Of a DNA stretch of 64,000 nt, positions 37,121-47,076 are shown in pieces. The position numbers and the translations under genes were made by a program. The stretch lies in the NCBI RefSeq assembly GCF_012222825.1, contig NZ_CP038017.1:868001-932000 (forward strand), written 5' to 3'. Below the pieces are notes generated by a model, which searched no databases, was not told the DNA's origin, and saw only the letters and a list, made by a program, of their open reading frames with translations. Numbering within the stretch: the stretch's first letter is position 1; each line of letters starts with the position of its first letter. The DNA comes from Allofrancisella frigidaquae (GTDB taxonomy: Bacteria; Pseudomonadota; Gammaproteobacteria; Francisellales; Francisellaceae).

Positions 37121-38128
37121 ATGAAATTTAAAATTTTTAATAAAATTTTTCAAGCAGGAGAAACGGCTACACTTGCCATGCCATTACCAAGTCAATACTC
37201 ATGTGCCCCCATGTATTTACCTATAAAAATACTAAATGGCTTATATCAAGGACCTTGTTTTTTAATATTTGGAATGATCAATGGTGATGAATTTAACTGT
37301 ATTGAAATAATAAACTCTCTTTTGGAAGATATTAATCCTAAGCAGTTAAATGGCACAATAATAGCTATACCTGTGCTAAATATTTTTGGACTAGTGCATT
37401 CAACCAGACATAGCTTACCATTAGAACAAGCTTTTCCAGGTGATGAAAATGGCTCTTTTATGCAACGTTATGCTTATAGAGTAACCCAAGAAATAATTAA
37501 CAAAGCTGATTATTCAATACAGCTAAAAACTGGTGCTATAGATCATGAAATATTGCCTCAAGTTTATTTTAATGCTAAAGATCAAAATTCTATAAAAATG
37601 GCTAAAGCATTTCAAGCTCCTGTTATAACTGCTGTAAATATGAATCAATCTAGTATCCGCCAAATCCATCAGGATCTAGGTATACCTTTTATATGTTATG
37701 AAGCTGGTGAAGCTAATAAATTTAATGAAGAAGCTATAAATGTAGGTGTTTCAGGCATTAAAAATGTCATGAGAAAACTGGATATTTTAAAAGACCAAGA
37801 TTTTGTACAACAAATAAAACCTGTAGTATCTAATGATACTGAATGGACCATATCTGATAAACCTGGGATTCTAAGAACAGAAATAGGGCTTGGCACTAGA
37901 GTAAAGGAAAATCAAAAAATTGGTAAACTGATAGATCCTTTTGGTAATGATGAAAGCGTATCACTTAAATCACCTATCGATGGAATAATTTTAGGTATCA
38001 ATAACTACCCTTTAATAAAAGAAGGGGATTTAGTTTTTAAGGTAGCATCTTTTCATAACGATGAAAAAGCTGAAGCAAAAATAGAAAATTGGGAAGAAAT
38101 AGCAAAAGAAAATTTTAGTGATGAATAA
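37121..38128 (+). CDS. AstE/aspartoacylase-family (M14) protein lacking zinc ligands
   Basis: 335 residues. The family order is clear: PCFLIFGMINGDEFN, AIPVLNIFGLVHSTRH, AFPGDENGSFMQRYA, ADYSIQLKTGA, CYEAGE, then a C-terminal lipoyl-like beta domain with GLGTRVKENQKIG and SPIDGIILG. In active members the zinc is held by HGxE and the His of DLHTG. Here these are Asn 54-Gly-Asp-Glu 57 and Lys 136, so two of three zinc ligands are lost, as is the Arg of DLNRxFPG. It is therefore probably not a metallohydrolase. The stop overlaps the start of the MFS gene, so the two likely work together, perhaps in handling a small amide or its transport. Confidence 0.75.
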   Translation: MKFKIFNKIFQAGETATLAMPLPSQYSCAPMYLPIKILNGLYQGPCFLIFGMINGDEFNCIEIINSLLEDINPKQLNGTIIAIPVLNIFGLVHSTRHSLPLEQAFPGDENGSFMQRYAYRVTQEIINKADYSIQLKTGAIDHEILPQVYFNAKDQNSIKMAKAFQAPVITAVNMNQSSIRQIHQDLGIPFICYEAGEANKFNEEAINVGVSGIKNVMRKLDILKDQDFVQQIKPVVSNDTEWTISDKPGILRTEIGLGTRVKENQKIGKLIDPFGNDESVSLKSPIDGIILGINNYPLIKEGDLVFKVASFHNDEKAEAKIENWEEIAKENFSDE

Positions 38129-39383
38129 CAGGGTCTCTTTGATTGCAATAATAGTTTGGTTGACTTGTGCTAGTTTTTTTATGTATGAGTTTTTACTTAG
38201 AACTATCCTAGGAACATTTGAACATCAAATAATTACTGATTTGAACCTAAACTTGTTTACCTTTAGTATCCTTAGTTCAACCGCATACCAAATAACATAT
38301 GGATTAATGCAAATTCCAGCCGGTGTAATTACTGGTAAATTAGGCTTAAAAAAAACTCTTAGCTTAGCTATTTTAATCTGTGTATTAGGTGTCGGGTTAT
38401 TTAGTTTATGTAATAGTTTTACTGCAGCACTTATTTATAGAATGACGATAGGTTTTGGTGCTTCTTTTGGTTTTTTATGTCTACTAATAGCTGTTTATGA
38501 TTGGCTACCACATAAGCATATTGGTTTATATATAGGATTATCTCAGTTTATAGGTGTAATGGGCCCAATGTTAGCTGCTGGGCCTTTGGATTCATTATCA
38601 CAAGCTGGCGGTGTAGGTTGGCGCTTTATATCCATAACACTAGCTATTATAGGGCTAATATTAGCAGCTGTAACCATAATGGTAGTAAAAAATAATAATC
38701 AAGAATTAAACAAAGTTATTATATTAAGTAACCCATCATCTATTGTTAGTGAAATAAAAGCCTTATTTTCTAATACACAAATATGGTTAATTGCTATTTT
38801 TTCTGCTACAACATATCTAGCTATAGAGTATTTATCTGAAAATACTACAAAAAATTTCTTAGGGTTAAATGGCTATAGCTCACAGTTAGGATCTTATTTA
38901 ATTACAATAGCTTGGCTTGGCTATGGATTAGGTTGTCCAAGTTTAGGGTTTATATCAGATACCTTAAAACGAAGAAAACCAATCATGATTCTTGCTATTT
39001 GCTTAACATTTATTTCTTTAGTTACGATAATATTTTTTCCTATAAATAACCTTATATTATATACATCATTTATTTGTTTAGGATTTGGCGCAAGTGGTCA
39101 AAGTATTGGATTTGCAATTATTGCTGAACAGTGTAAATCTAAATATAGAGCTACTGGATTAGGAATAAATAATTTTCTAATAACACTGTCTGTAGCAATT
39201 GGTTCGCCGATTATTAGTAGTATATTAGGTATGCTCTCTAATGAAAATAAAGTGTCGATATATGATTACAAAATAAGTCTAAGCATTTTACTTGTTTTTA
39301 CAGCTTTAGGTATAGTTATTAGTGTGTTTTTTATCAAAGAAACATTCTGTAGATCGACAAAAGAAGTGATTATGTTAGACTAA
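38121..39383 (+). CDS. MFS transporter
   Basis: 420 residues from the ATG at 38121, which overlaps the previous stop by 8 bases; a GTG one codon upstream is equally possible. Twelve hydrophobic segments. Motif-A-like sequences follow segments 2 (PAGVITGKLGLKKTL) and 8 (LGFISDTLKRRKPI). RATGLGINNFLITLSVAIGSPI is typical of metabolite:H+ symporters. The substrate is unknown. It is translationally coupled to the M14-like gene and a hairpin follows. Confidence 0.87.
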   Translation: MNNRVSLIAIIVWLTCASFFMYEFLLRTILGTFEHQIITDLNLNLFTFSILSSTAYQITYGLMQIPAGVITGKLGLKKTLSLAILICVLGVGLFSLCNSFTAALIYRMTIGFGASFGFLCLLIAVYDWLPHKHIGLYIGLSQFIGVMGPMLAAGPLDSLSQAGGVGWRFISITLAIIGLILAAVTIMVVKNNNQELNKVIILSNPSSIVSEIKALFSNTQIWLIAIFSATTYLAIEYLSENTTKNFLGLNGYSSQLGSYLITIAWLGYGLGCPSLGFISDTLKRRKPIMILAICLTFISLVTIIFFPINNLILYTSFICLGFGASGQSIGFAIIAEQCKSKYRATGLGINNFLITLSVAIGSPIISSILGMLSNENKVSIYDYKISLSILLVFTALGIVISVFFIKETFCRSTKEVIMLD

Positions 39384-39384
39384 A

Positions 39385-39402
39385 AACTAAAAGGGTTTAG
39401 TT
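39385..39402 (+). terminator. Hairpin after the MFS gene
   Basis: AACTAAA-AGGG-TTTAGTT is a perfect 7-bp stem just past the stop, followed by only TTCTT. It lies between convergent genes (MFS and infA), so it could end transcription. Weak by thermodynamic standards because the stem is A+T rich. Confidence 0.45.
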
Positions 39403-39480
39403 CTTAAGTAAATTTCTAATCTATTTAAAATGTTCAAACCAGAAAATGTTATGATTAAGTGACTAACTTAGGAAACAAGT

Positions 39481-39699
39481 TTATTTACTACGGAACTTAA
39501 TACGTCCTTTTGTCAAATCATAAGGAGTTATTTCAACAACAACCTTATCACCCGTTAAGATACGAATATAATTTTTTCTCATTTTCCCAGAAATGTGAGC
39601 TGTTACAATGTGACCATTTTCTAACTCAACTCTGAACATTGTGTTAGGAAGAGCTTCTAAAACCACCCCTTCCATTTCTATACAATCTTCTTTTGCCAT
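39481..39699 (-). CDS. infA: Translation initiation factor IF-1
   Basis: 72 residues, the exact family length, S1/OB fold: [54 protein letters not shown] and GRIKFRSK at the end. It binds the ribosomal A site during initiation. Monocistronic, divergent from the TauE/SafE gene. Confidence 0.98.
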   Translation of the reverse strand: MAKEDCIEMEGVVLEALPNTMFRVELENGHIVTAHISGKMRKNYIRILTGDKVVVEITPYDLTKGRIKFRSK

Positions 39700-39859
39700 A
39701 GTGGCTAATTCTCCTATATTATTTTTAAACTTATATAATTAAATATAAAACAGCTTTATATTCTAAAGCATTTCAATAAAAACACAATATTTGCAAAACA
39801 AACTTTTTTAGGAATGATATACTTTTCTCACTTAAAATGTTACTTAAAACTCTTTTATT

Positions 39860-40693
39860 TTGGAAAATAACCTTTTATTTGAATTAATCATTTTTCTAGT
39901 AGCAGTGTTAGGTGGAACCGTAGGATCTGTTGTTGGATTAGGGGGAGCATTAGTTATTACCCCCCTACTATCAACAGTTTTAGGGGTTCCTTTACACTAT
40001 ACTATTGGAGCATCTTTAGTTGCTATAATATGTACATCTTCAGCAACTTCTATAGTATCTTTAAAATCCCACGGGTTCACAAAAGAAAAACTTGGTGTTT
40101 TCTTAGCATTAGCAGCAGGAATTGGAGGAACACTTGGAGCAAAGCTAGCAATATCTATAAAACCAGCTACTTTGTTCTTAATTTTTGGAGGAGTACTTGT
40201 CGTGGTAGCATTTTTAAGTTTCTCAAAACGACAAACTTCTCAGCAGCAGTTTTCTTCGAAACTAGCAGAAAAACTACAACTTAATGATAAATTTATGGTT
40301 GATAATCAAGAAATACACTATAACGTTGATAAACCTGGCTTAGGTTTTTTAAGTATGCTAGGTGCTGGATTTATTGGTGGGTTACTAGGTATAGGTGCCG
40401 GAGCATTTAAAGTTATTGCCATGGATAAAATAATGAAAATTCCATTTAAAGTAAGTGCTTCTACAAGCAATTTTATCATGGGAATAACTGCTTTTGCTGC
40501 TACTTCTACTTATTACTTTGCTGGTTACATTGATAGCGTAATCACTCTACCAGTTGCATTAGGAACTTTACTAGGAGCTACAATAGGTTCTAAAATTATG
40601 CCTTTTGTCTCGGTAAAGGTTTTAAGGTTAACATTTTTTATTATTATTTTATTAGCAGCTATCCAAATGATCAGTAAAGGGCTACTTTTATGA
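39860..40693 (+). CDS. TauE/SafE-family membrane transporter
   Basis: 277 residues, ~8 hydrophobic segments, with the family's two glycine-rich repeats: GGTVGSVVGLGGALVITPLL (residues ~19-38) and LGAGFIGGLLGIGAGAFKV. The first codon is TTG at 39860; later ATGs would remove the first helix and its repeat, so TTG is preferred though no clear ribosome site precedes it. Family members export sulfite or other small organosulfur anions. The stop overlaps the start of a DUF1634 gene, its usual partner. Confidence 0.85.
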   Translation: MENNLLFELIIFLVAVLGGTVGSVVGLGGALVITPLLSTVLGVPLHYTIGASLVAIICTSSATSIVSLKSHGFTKEKLGVFLALAAGIGGTLGAKLAISIKPATLFLIFGGVLVVVAFLSFSKRQTSQQQFSSKLAEKLQLNDKFMVDNQEIHYNVDKPGLGFLSMLGAGFIGGLLGIGAGAFKVIAMDKIMKIPFKVSASTSNFIMGITAFAATSTYYFAGYIDSVITLPVALGTLLGATIGSKIMPFVSVKVLRLTFFIIILLAAIQMISKGLLL

Positions 40694-40992
40694 CAAAAAA
40701 TCAAATTATATATAAAGTTTTAAAATCTAACTTAATCATTTCTATAGTAATTCTAATTATAGGTTTTTTCTATAGGAGCTATGAAGTCATTAATTGTAGT
40801 AGTCAATATATAATAAATTATCAAGAGACTGTAGCGATAAAAATTATAAATTTTGGGCTATTCTTAATAATTATTTTCCCAGTTCTGCGAATATTTTTAG
40901 AATTTTGTTTCTTTATAAAAGAAAAAAACTATACATACATTATAATTTGTTTACTATTATTTAGTGTTATTGGGATAAGTATAATCTCTTAA
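40690..40992 (+). CDS. DUF1634 membrane protein
   Basis: 100 residues with three hydrophobic segments (about 15-30, 50-70, 80-98), matching the size and topology of DUF1634 proteins that accompany TauE/SafE transporters. The 4-base overlap with the previous gene supports this. Probably an accessory subunit; its activity is not known. Confidence 0.7.
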   Translation: MTKNQIIYKVLKSNLIISIVILIIGFFYRSYEVINCSSQYIINYQETVAIKIINFGLFLIIIFPVLRIFLEFCFFIKEKNYTYIIICLLLFSVIGISIIS

Positions 40993-41074
40993 GATAGTAT
41001 ATTTTCTCTAAAAATGTTAACATTTTCCTAACTAATAACTAATTCACCCCAAGGGTTGGAATACTTATAGACTT

Positions 41075-42445
41075 ATGTTTACTAGTTTATCGGAAAAATT
41101 ACAATCTTCTTTTAATAAATTAAAAGGACAGACTTCTCTTACAGAAGAGAATATTCAATCAGCTTTACGTGATATCAGGGTATCACTATTAGAAGCCGAT
41201 GTAGCTTTACCTGTTGTAAAGAAATTTATTGAAAACATCAAAGAAAAAGCCATTGGTGAGACAGTTAAAAAAAGCCTTACACCAGATCAGACTTTTGTAT
41301 CTTTTGTAAAAAAAGAGTTAGAAAAAGCTCTTGGTGAAGAAGCAGTACCTATAAATTTAAAAACTCAGCCCCCTGCTATTATCTTAATGGCTGGTTTACA
41401 AGGTGCTGGTAAAACGACATCTACAGCAAAACTAGCTAAATATCTTAAAGAAAAGTATAAGAAAAAAGTAATGGTAGTAAGTGCTGACGTTTACCGCCCT
41501 GCTGCTATTGATCAACTAAGAACTTTAGCAAATAGCTTAGATATTGATTTTTTTGAGTCTGATATTAACCAAAAGCCTGATTTTATAGTTACTCAAGCTA
41601 TCAAAACAGCAAGAACTAAACTAGCTGATGTGCTCATAATAGATACTGCTGGTAGATTACATATAGATGAATCCATGATGGATGAAATCAAACAAATTCA
41701 CAAAATTGCAAAACCTATAGAAACGCTATTTACAGTAGATAGTATGACCGGTCAAGATGCTGCTATAACTGCCAAAGCTTTCAACGATGCTTTAGAGCTA
41801 ACTGGTATAGTACTAACTAAGACTGATGGTGACGCTAGAGGCGGTGCAGCTCTATCAATTAGAGAGATAACCGGTAAACCTATTAAATTCTTAGGTACTG
41901 GTGAAAAAACTGATGCTTTAGAGCCTTTCCACCCGGATAGAGTTGCTTCTAAAATCTTAGGTATGGGTGATATGCTTAGTTTAATAGAAAGCATAGAACA
42001 AAAAACAGAAAAAGATGCTGCTCAAAAACTTACTAAAAAACTAAAAAGTGGTAAAAATTTTGATCTAGAAGATTTTAAGAACCAAATTTCACAAATGAAA
42101 AAAATGGGTGGTGTTGACTCTATAATGTCAAATTTACCAAATATACCAAATATGCCTGGCAACGTTGGTGATAAAATGTTTAAAAAAATAGAGGCTATGA
42201 TAGATTCAATGACACCACTTGAACGTAAAAAGCCAGAACTTATTAAACATAGCAGAAAACAAAGAATTATTAGAGGTTCTGGTACCACTATTCAAGACCT
42301 TAATAAATTATTACAACAACATACTCAAATGAAAAAAATGATGAAAAGTGTAGTTGGTAAAAAAGGTGGTATGGCAAATATAATGAAGCGTATGTCTGCT
42401 ATGCAAGGTATGGGTGGCATGGCAAATCTACTAGGTAAAAAATAA
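41075..42445 (+). CDS. ffh: Signal recognition particle protein Ffh
   Basis: 456-residue GTPase that binds signal peptides and SRP RNA. N domain (1-~85), G domain with GLQGAGKTTSTAKLA (~109), DVYRPAAIDQL, DTAGRLH, TKTDGDARGG and FLGTGEK; the M domain (~300-456) is Met-rich and ends MQGMGGMANLLGKK. No SRP RNA gene is seen in this window. aroG starts 20 bases downstream. Confidence 0.97.
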   Translation: MFTSLSEKLQSSFNKLKGQTSLTEENIQSALRDIRVSLLEADVALPVVKKFIENIKEKAIGETVKKSLTPDQTFVSFVKKELEKALGEEAVPINLKTQPPAIILMAGLQGAGKTTSTAKLAKYLKEKYKKKVMVVSADVYRPAAIDQLRTLANSLDIDFFESDINQKPDFIVTQAIKTARTKLADVLIIDTAGRLHIDESMMDEIKQIHKIAKPIETLFTVDSMTGQDAAITAKAFNDALELTGIVLTKTDGDARGGAALSIREITGKPIKFLGTGEKTDALEPFHPDRVASKILGMGDMLSLIESIEQKTEKDAAQKLTKKLKSGKNFDLEDFKNQISQMKKMGGVDSIMSNLPNIPNMPGNVGDKMFKKIEAMIDSMTPLERKKPELIKHSRKQRIIRGSGTTIQDLNKLLQQHTQMKKMMKSVVGKKGGMANIMKRMSAMQGMGGMANLLGKK

Positions 42446-42465
42446 TAAGTATAGGAAATTATTTA

Positions 42466-43578
42466 ATGATAGGTGATAAAAGATTTGATAAAGTTTCTAA
42501 CATAAATATAGAAAAAGAAAAAGTGTTGATCCCTGCTGAAGTACTGATTCAAGAAATACCTCTTTTAAAAGGTTCATATGAAACAGTTAAAAAATCCCGT
42601 AAAGAAGTAGCTAATGTAATTCATGGTAATGATGATAGAGTTATAGTTGTTGTTGGACCTTGCTCTATACACGACCCTAAAGCTGCGCTTGAATATGCGA
42701 CTAAGCTCAAAGAACAAGTCAAAAAATTTGAAAAAAACATCATTATTGTAATGAGAGTGTATTTTGAAAAACCACGTACAACTATTGGCTGGAAAGGACT
42801 TGTAAATGACCCTGACCTTGATAATTCATATCGTATAAATAAAGGGTTACAGATAGCACGTCAATTATTATCCGATATCACTAATATGGGTTTACCATGT
42901 GCTACTGAATTTTTGGATGTAATAACACCCCAATATTTTGCTGAGTTAATTTCTTGGGGAGCTATTGGAGCTAGAACTGTAGAAAGCCAAATTCATAGAG
43001 AACTTGCATCAGGTTTATCTGCGCCTATAGGCTTTAAAAATGCTACTAATGGTGATATTCAAGTAGCTGTGGACGCTATTAAGTCCGCTACTTACCCACA
43101 CCATTTTCTAAGCACTACCAAATCAGGATCAACGGCAATATTTGCAACAAAAGGTAATAAAAACGGTCATATAATTCTACGTGGTGGTGCATCTGGACCT
43201 AATTTTAGCAAAGAACATGTTGATGAATGCATCGCAAAACTCAAAAAAGCAGGCTTAGATACTAAAGTAATGATTGATTGTAGCCACGGTAATAGTCAAA
43301 AAGATCACTCCAAACAAAAAACTGTACTTACTGATATTTGCAAGCAAATAGCTCAAAGTAATGATGTGTTTGGTGTTATGATAGAAAGTAACCTTGTAGC
43401 AGGAAATCAAGACATTAATAAAAAACCACTTGAATATGGTAAAAGTGTTACAGATGCTTGTGTAAGCTTTGATGAAACAATAGAAATGTTAGAAATGTTA
43501 TCAAAAGCTGTACAACAAAGAAGAATTTCTCAAGAAAAAAAAGAAGTTAAAGAAGAGTCTCAATTTTCTTTGTTATAA
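42466..43578 (+). CDS. aroG: 3-deoxy-D-arabino-heptulosonate-7-phosphate synthase (class I)
   Basis: First enzyme of the shikimate pathway, which supplies chorismate to PabBC. 370 residues. VVGPCSIHDPKAALEYA, MRVYFEKPRTTIGWKGL, ARTVESQIHRELASGLSAPIGFKN, ILRGGASGPNF and DCSHGNSQKDH are the AroAI-alpha signatures. The N-terminal extension (~45 residues) is the usual feedback-regulation region. It has a ~15-residue charged C-terminal tail and is followed by a terminator hairpin. Confidence 0.95.
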   Translation: MIGDKRFDKVSNINIEKEKVLIPAEVLIQEIPLLKGSYETVKKSRKEVANVIHGNDDRVIVVVGPCSIHDPKAALEYATKLKEQVKKFEKNIIIVMRVYFEKPRTTIGWKGLVNDPDLDNSYRINKGLQIARQLLSDITNMGLPCATEFLDVITPQYFAELISWGAIGARTVESQIHRELASGLSAPIGFKNATNGDIQVAVDAIKSATYPHHFLSTTKSGSTAIFATKGNKNGHIILRGGASGPNFSKEHVDECIAKLKKAGLDTKVMIDCSHGNSQKDHSKQKTVLTDICKQIAQSNDVFGVMIESNLVAGNQDINKKPLEYGKSVTDACVSFDETIEMLEMLSKAVQQRRISQEKKEVKEESQFSLL

Positions 43579-43617
43579 AAAATTTCGTCATACCCGTATA
43601 TTTTTAAAATATGCAAA

Positions 43618-43654
43618 ACCTAAAGTTTATAAACTATTTTTAGGTACTTTTTTT
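43618..43654 (+). terminator. Rho-independent terminator after aroG
   Basis: ACCTAAA (43618-43624) pairs with TTTAGGT (43639-43645), with an inner GTTTATAAAC palindrome, and a run of seven T follows. It lies 40 bases past the aroG stop and just before typA. Confidence 0.7.
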
Positions 43655-43703
43655 CCTTATTAGTCTATAATTATCCTTGATTTTATAAAAATAGGTAAAT
43701 TAC

Positions 43704-45521
43704 ATGCTTAAAAATTTAAGAAACATTGCTATTATCGCCCATGTAGACCATGGAAAAACAACTCTTGTTGACAAGCTACTACAGCAGTCAGGGACTTTAA
43801 AAAATCGTGGTCCAGAAGTTGAAAGAGTTATGGACTCAAATGATATTGAAAAAGAAAGAGGTATTACGATTCTAGCTAAGAATACAGCTCTTAATTATAA
43901 AGATTACCGCATTAACATTGTTGATACTCCAGGGCATGCTGATTTTGGAGGTGAGGTTGAGCGTGTACTTTCAATGGTGGACTCTGTACTTTTACTAGTA
44001 GATGCTGTAGATGGTCCTATGCCACAAACACGGTTTGTAACTGAGAAAGCTTTTGCGAAAGGATTAAAACCAATCGTGGTTATTAACAAGATTGACAGAG
44101 ATGGTGCTCGCCCTGACTGGGTTGTTGATCAAGTATTTGATTTATTTGATAGACTTGGTGCTACTGATGATCAATTAGATTTTCCTATAATTTATGCTTC
44201 TGCTATAAATGGTTTTGCTACTGATGATCTAGAAAAGCAAACTACTGATATGAGTGATCTTTTTAACACTATTATCAATAAAGTTGAACCACCAAAAGTA
44301 GATGAAACTGGTCCTTTTCAGATGCAAATATCATCTTTAGATTATTCAAGCTTTTTAGGGACTATAGGTATTGGTCGTATTCAAAGAGGTTCTGTAAAAA
44401 CTAACACTCCTGTAACTATAATCAACGCTGATGGAAAAAAAAGAAACGGTAGAGTTTTACAAATATTAGGATATTTAGGTCTAGATAGAAATGAAGTTGC
44501 TGAAGCTAGTGCTGGGGATATTGTATGTGTAACAGGTATGGATGGTTTAAAAATATCTGATACTCTATGTAATCCTGAGCACCTTGAAGCTCTACCACCA
44601 CTGTCTGTAGATGAGCCAACAATTAGTATGACATTTCAGGTTAATAACTCACCTTTTGCTGGTAAAGAAGGTAAATTTGTAACTTCTCGCCAGATCAAAG
44701 AAAGGCTTGAAAAAGAATTGATCCATAACGTTGCTTTACGTGTTGAGCAGCTAGATGACCCTGATAAATTTAAAGTTTCTGGACGTGGTGAGTTACATTT
44801 ATCTATTTTACTAGAAAATATGCGTCGTGAAGGCTTTGAAATAGCTGTATCACGTCCACATGTGATTTTTAAAGAAGTTAATGGTGAAAAGCATGAACCA
44901 TATGAGCATGCGATTATCAATATAGATGAAGAGCATCAAGGTACTGTAATGGAAAAAATGGGCTTACGTCAAGGTGAGCTTAAAAATATGGAACCAGATG
45001 GAAAAGGCCGTGTAAAACTTGAGTTTATAATACCTTCTAGAGGTTTGATAGGATTCTACACGGAGTTTTTAACTATTACATCTGGTTCAGGTATATTAAA
45101 TAAAGTGTTTGACCACTATGGACCAATGAAAAAGCAAGCTTTAGAAACTCGTCAAAATGGAACTTTAGTATCTATGTGTGCTGGTAAAGCTTTGGCTTTT
45201 GCTTTATTTAACCTTCAAGAACGTGGAAAAATGTTTATAGGGCATGGTACAGAAGTTTATGAAGGAATGATTATTGGCATTCATAGTAGAGATAATGATT
45301 TAGCTGTAAATCCATGTAAAGGTAAGCAGCTGACCAACGTACGTGCTTCTGGTAAAGATGATGCTGTTGTTTTAGTTACACCTATAAAACTAACTTTAGA
45401 ATATGCTTTAGAGTTTATCGAAGATGATGAACTTGTAGAAATAACACCTCAATCAATTAGACTTAGAAAGAAACACCTTACAGAAAGCGATCGCAAAAAA
45501 GCCTCTAGAGGTATGATTTAA
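43704..45521 (+). CDS. typA: Ribosome-associated GTPase TypA/BipA
   Basis: 605 residues, full length. G1 [15 protein letters not shown] (~13-27), effector region [16 protein letters not shown]3 [16 protein letters not shown]4 [16 protein letters not shown]-like domains and the specific C-terminal domain ([24 protein letters not shown]) follow. It is a translation factor needed for 50S assembly under stress or cold. ATG follows AGGT at 43693; monocistronic. Confidence 0.97.
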   Translation: MLKNLRNIAIIAHVDHGKTTLVDKLLQQSGTLKNRGPEVERVMDSNDIEKERGITILAKNTALNYKDYRINIVDTPGHADFGGEVERVLSMVDSVLLLVDAVDGPMPQTRFVTEKAFAKGLKPIVVINKIDRDGARPDWVVDQVFDLFDRLGATDDQLDFPIIYASAINGFATDDLEKQTTDMSDLFNTIINKVEPPKVDETGPFQMQISSLDYSSFLGTIGIGRIQRGSVKTNTPVTIINADGKKRNGRVLQILGYLGLDRNEVAEASAGDIVCVTGMDGLKISDTLCNPEHLEALPPLSVDEPTISMTFQVNNSPFAGKEGKFVTSRQIKERLEKELIHNVALRVEQLDDPDKFKVSGRGELHLSILLENMRREGFEIAVSRPHVIFKEVNGEKHEPYEHAIINIDEEHQGTVMEKMGLRQGELKNMEPDGKGRVKLEFIIPSRGLIGFYTEFLTITSGSGILNKVFDHYGPMKKQALETRQNGTLVSMCAGKALAFALFNLQERGKMFIGHGTEVYEGMIIGIHSRDNDLAVNPCKGKQLTNVRASGKDDAVVLVTPIKLTLEYALEFIEDDELVEITPQSIRLRKKHLTESDRKKASRGMI

Positions 45522-45577
45522 AAATACACCTTAAATGTAAAAGTCAAACTACCATTTTCTCTATTAAGAATTTTATT

Positions 45578-46774
45578 TCAAGCCTTCTTAAAACTCCTAA
45601 CCCAAAATCTTTGCGGTGACAAGACTTCTAATAATTTATTCGAAACTACGTTTGGTTGATTGATAATTTGGCAGGTAATAACTTTTGCAGCCAATAAAGA
45701 TGAACATAGACCTTTTGAACCAAACCCAGAAGACAAATATAAACCATTTTCATACTCTACTTGTGGCATTTTTGATTTTGGATAGCCTTTTGAGAGAGGT
45801 TTATAAAAACCTTGCTCAAATTTATCATAATCTACAAGCCTGCCTACTAATGGTAAATGATCTGCAGTGACACATCTTGTTGCTACTCTTGAATCTACTA
45901 TATTTATGTCGGCTTTGGATAAACCTGGCAGCATATGTTTAATTTGAAATAAGTTATATTCATCATCAGAATCTCTAACCTCTGCTGTTATATCATTATT
46001 TTCTCTAAAAGTTGCTCCTATAACTTGTAGGTTATTTTTATAGTTTGGAATTATGTATCCTTTATCCTTAATTGTGTTTTTTATATCAAAAGCTTTATTA
46101 ATAACAGTTAGCTGCCCTTGAGATGGGTAAACTGGAATTTTTTGAAGATAGGAGATTTTTTTAAAAAGCTCATATCCCCCTGCAAAAATAACAATATCAA
46201 ACTTTTCATTAAAATTGTCAAACTCAAGAAGCCAACCATTAGAATCAAATTTTTTAATATCTACTAGCTCAGTATCTAAAATTAATTTAGCATTTGATAA
46301 CTTTAACCACAATTGACAAATACTTTTAGGCACTAATGACAATGCATTAGGATAATACACAGCTTGATTTGAAGTGTTTATATCTATAAACTCTGAAAGT
46401 TGATTAGCTGATAAAATTTTGGCTAAATTAGAAGGTATATTTCTTTTATTAAATATTTTTTCGTATCTTTTTTGCTCTTTTTCATCGCTTAATATTTGTA
46501 ACACACCTTTGTTACAAATTTCTAACTCTTCCTTATAGCTGTTTACAAACTCTAATAAAAACTTATAACCTAATGTATGAAACTGGTCTGAATAATTATT
46601 ATCAGAAGTCAAATATGGTGCTAAAATTCCAGCAAAATTACCTGAAGCATCATTAGCTATTTGAGAATTTTTATCAAATAGCGTTACATCAAAATCGCTT
46701 ATTTTAGTAAGCTCGTAAGCTAAAGAACAACCTGCAAGCCCTGCCCCTATAATAGCTATTTTTTGCCTAATCAT
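45578..46774 (-). CDS. mnmC: MnmC-like FAD-dependent oxidoreductase (stand-alone oxidase domain)
   Basis: 398 residues with the FAD-binding start IAIIGAGLAGCSLAYEL, then DASGNFAGILAPYLT, RVATRCVTADHLPLVG and YLSSGFGSKGLCSSLLAAKVI, all signatures of the MnmC C-terminal domain, which cuts cmnm5s2U34 of tRNA to nm5s2U. In E. coli this domain is fused behind a methyltransferase (MnmD); no methyltransferase domain is present here. Homology to other DAO-family oxidases leaves some doubt. It overlaps rnfH by 4 bases at the end of a ratA-rnfH-mnmC operon. Confidence 0.8.
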   Translation of the reverse strand: MIRQKIAIIGAGLAGCSLAYELTKISDFDVTLFDKNSQIANDASGNFAGILAPYLTSDNNYSDQFHTLGYKFLLEFVNSYKEELEICNKGVLQILSDEKEQKRYEKIFNKRNIPSNLAKILSANQLSEFIDINTSNQAVYYPNALSLVPKSICQLWLKLSNAKLILDTELVDIKKFDSNGWLLEFDNFNEKFDIVIFAGGYELFKKISYLQKIPVYPSQGQLTVINKAFDIKNTIKDKGYIIPNYKNNLQVIGATFRENNDITAEVRDSDDEYNLFQIKHMLPGLSKADINIVDSRVATRCVTADHLPLVGRLVDYDKFEQGFYKPLSKGYPKSKMPQVEYENGLYLSSGFGSKGLCSSLLAAKVITCQIINQPNVVSNKLLEVLSPQRFWVRSFKKA

Positions 46775-47076
46775 GCGCCGAAAAGCTTAATACCTTCTTT
46801 TTTACGCTTTTGTTCAGCTCTTAGCATCCGAGCTTTTTTAGGGTCAATAGTCAATTCTCTATATATTTCTATCCTATCGTTATCATTTACAGGGTCATTT
46901 AAATCAACAATTTCCCCATATATACCTATTTTAAAATCTGCTATTTTTTCTAATTCAGGATACTTATGTAAAATTTTAGATTTCTCTATAGCTTGCCTAA
47001 CAGTAAGACTATTTATAAACTCCACAAAAAAAGATTTTTGCTCATTAGGAAGTGGATATATAACTTCTACTCTCAC
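46771..47076 (-). CDS. rnfH: RnfH-family ubiquitin-like protein (UPF0125)
   Basis: 101 residues. VEVIYPLPNEQKSFFVEF, KIGIYGEIVDLNDPVNDNDRIEIYREL and DPKKARMLRAEQKRK are the family blocks. The start is GTG at 47076, directly after the ratA stop. The fold is beta-grasp; it commonly pairs with ratA and smpB, as here. Cellular role is not settled. Confidence 0.9.
   Translation of the reverse strand: MRVEVIYPLPNEQKSFFVEFINSLTVRQAIEKSKILHKYPELEKIADFKIGIYGEIVDLNDPVNDNDRIEIYRELTIDPKKARMLRAEQKRKKEGIKLFGA

Noticed and set aside
42446..42465. SRP RNA or tmRNA near ffh or smpB
   Set aside because: I looked in the adjacent gaps for the conserved SRP RNA loop and tmRNA ends and saw neither; the gaps are too short.
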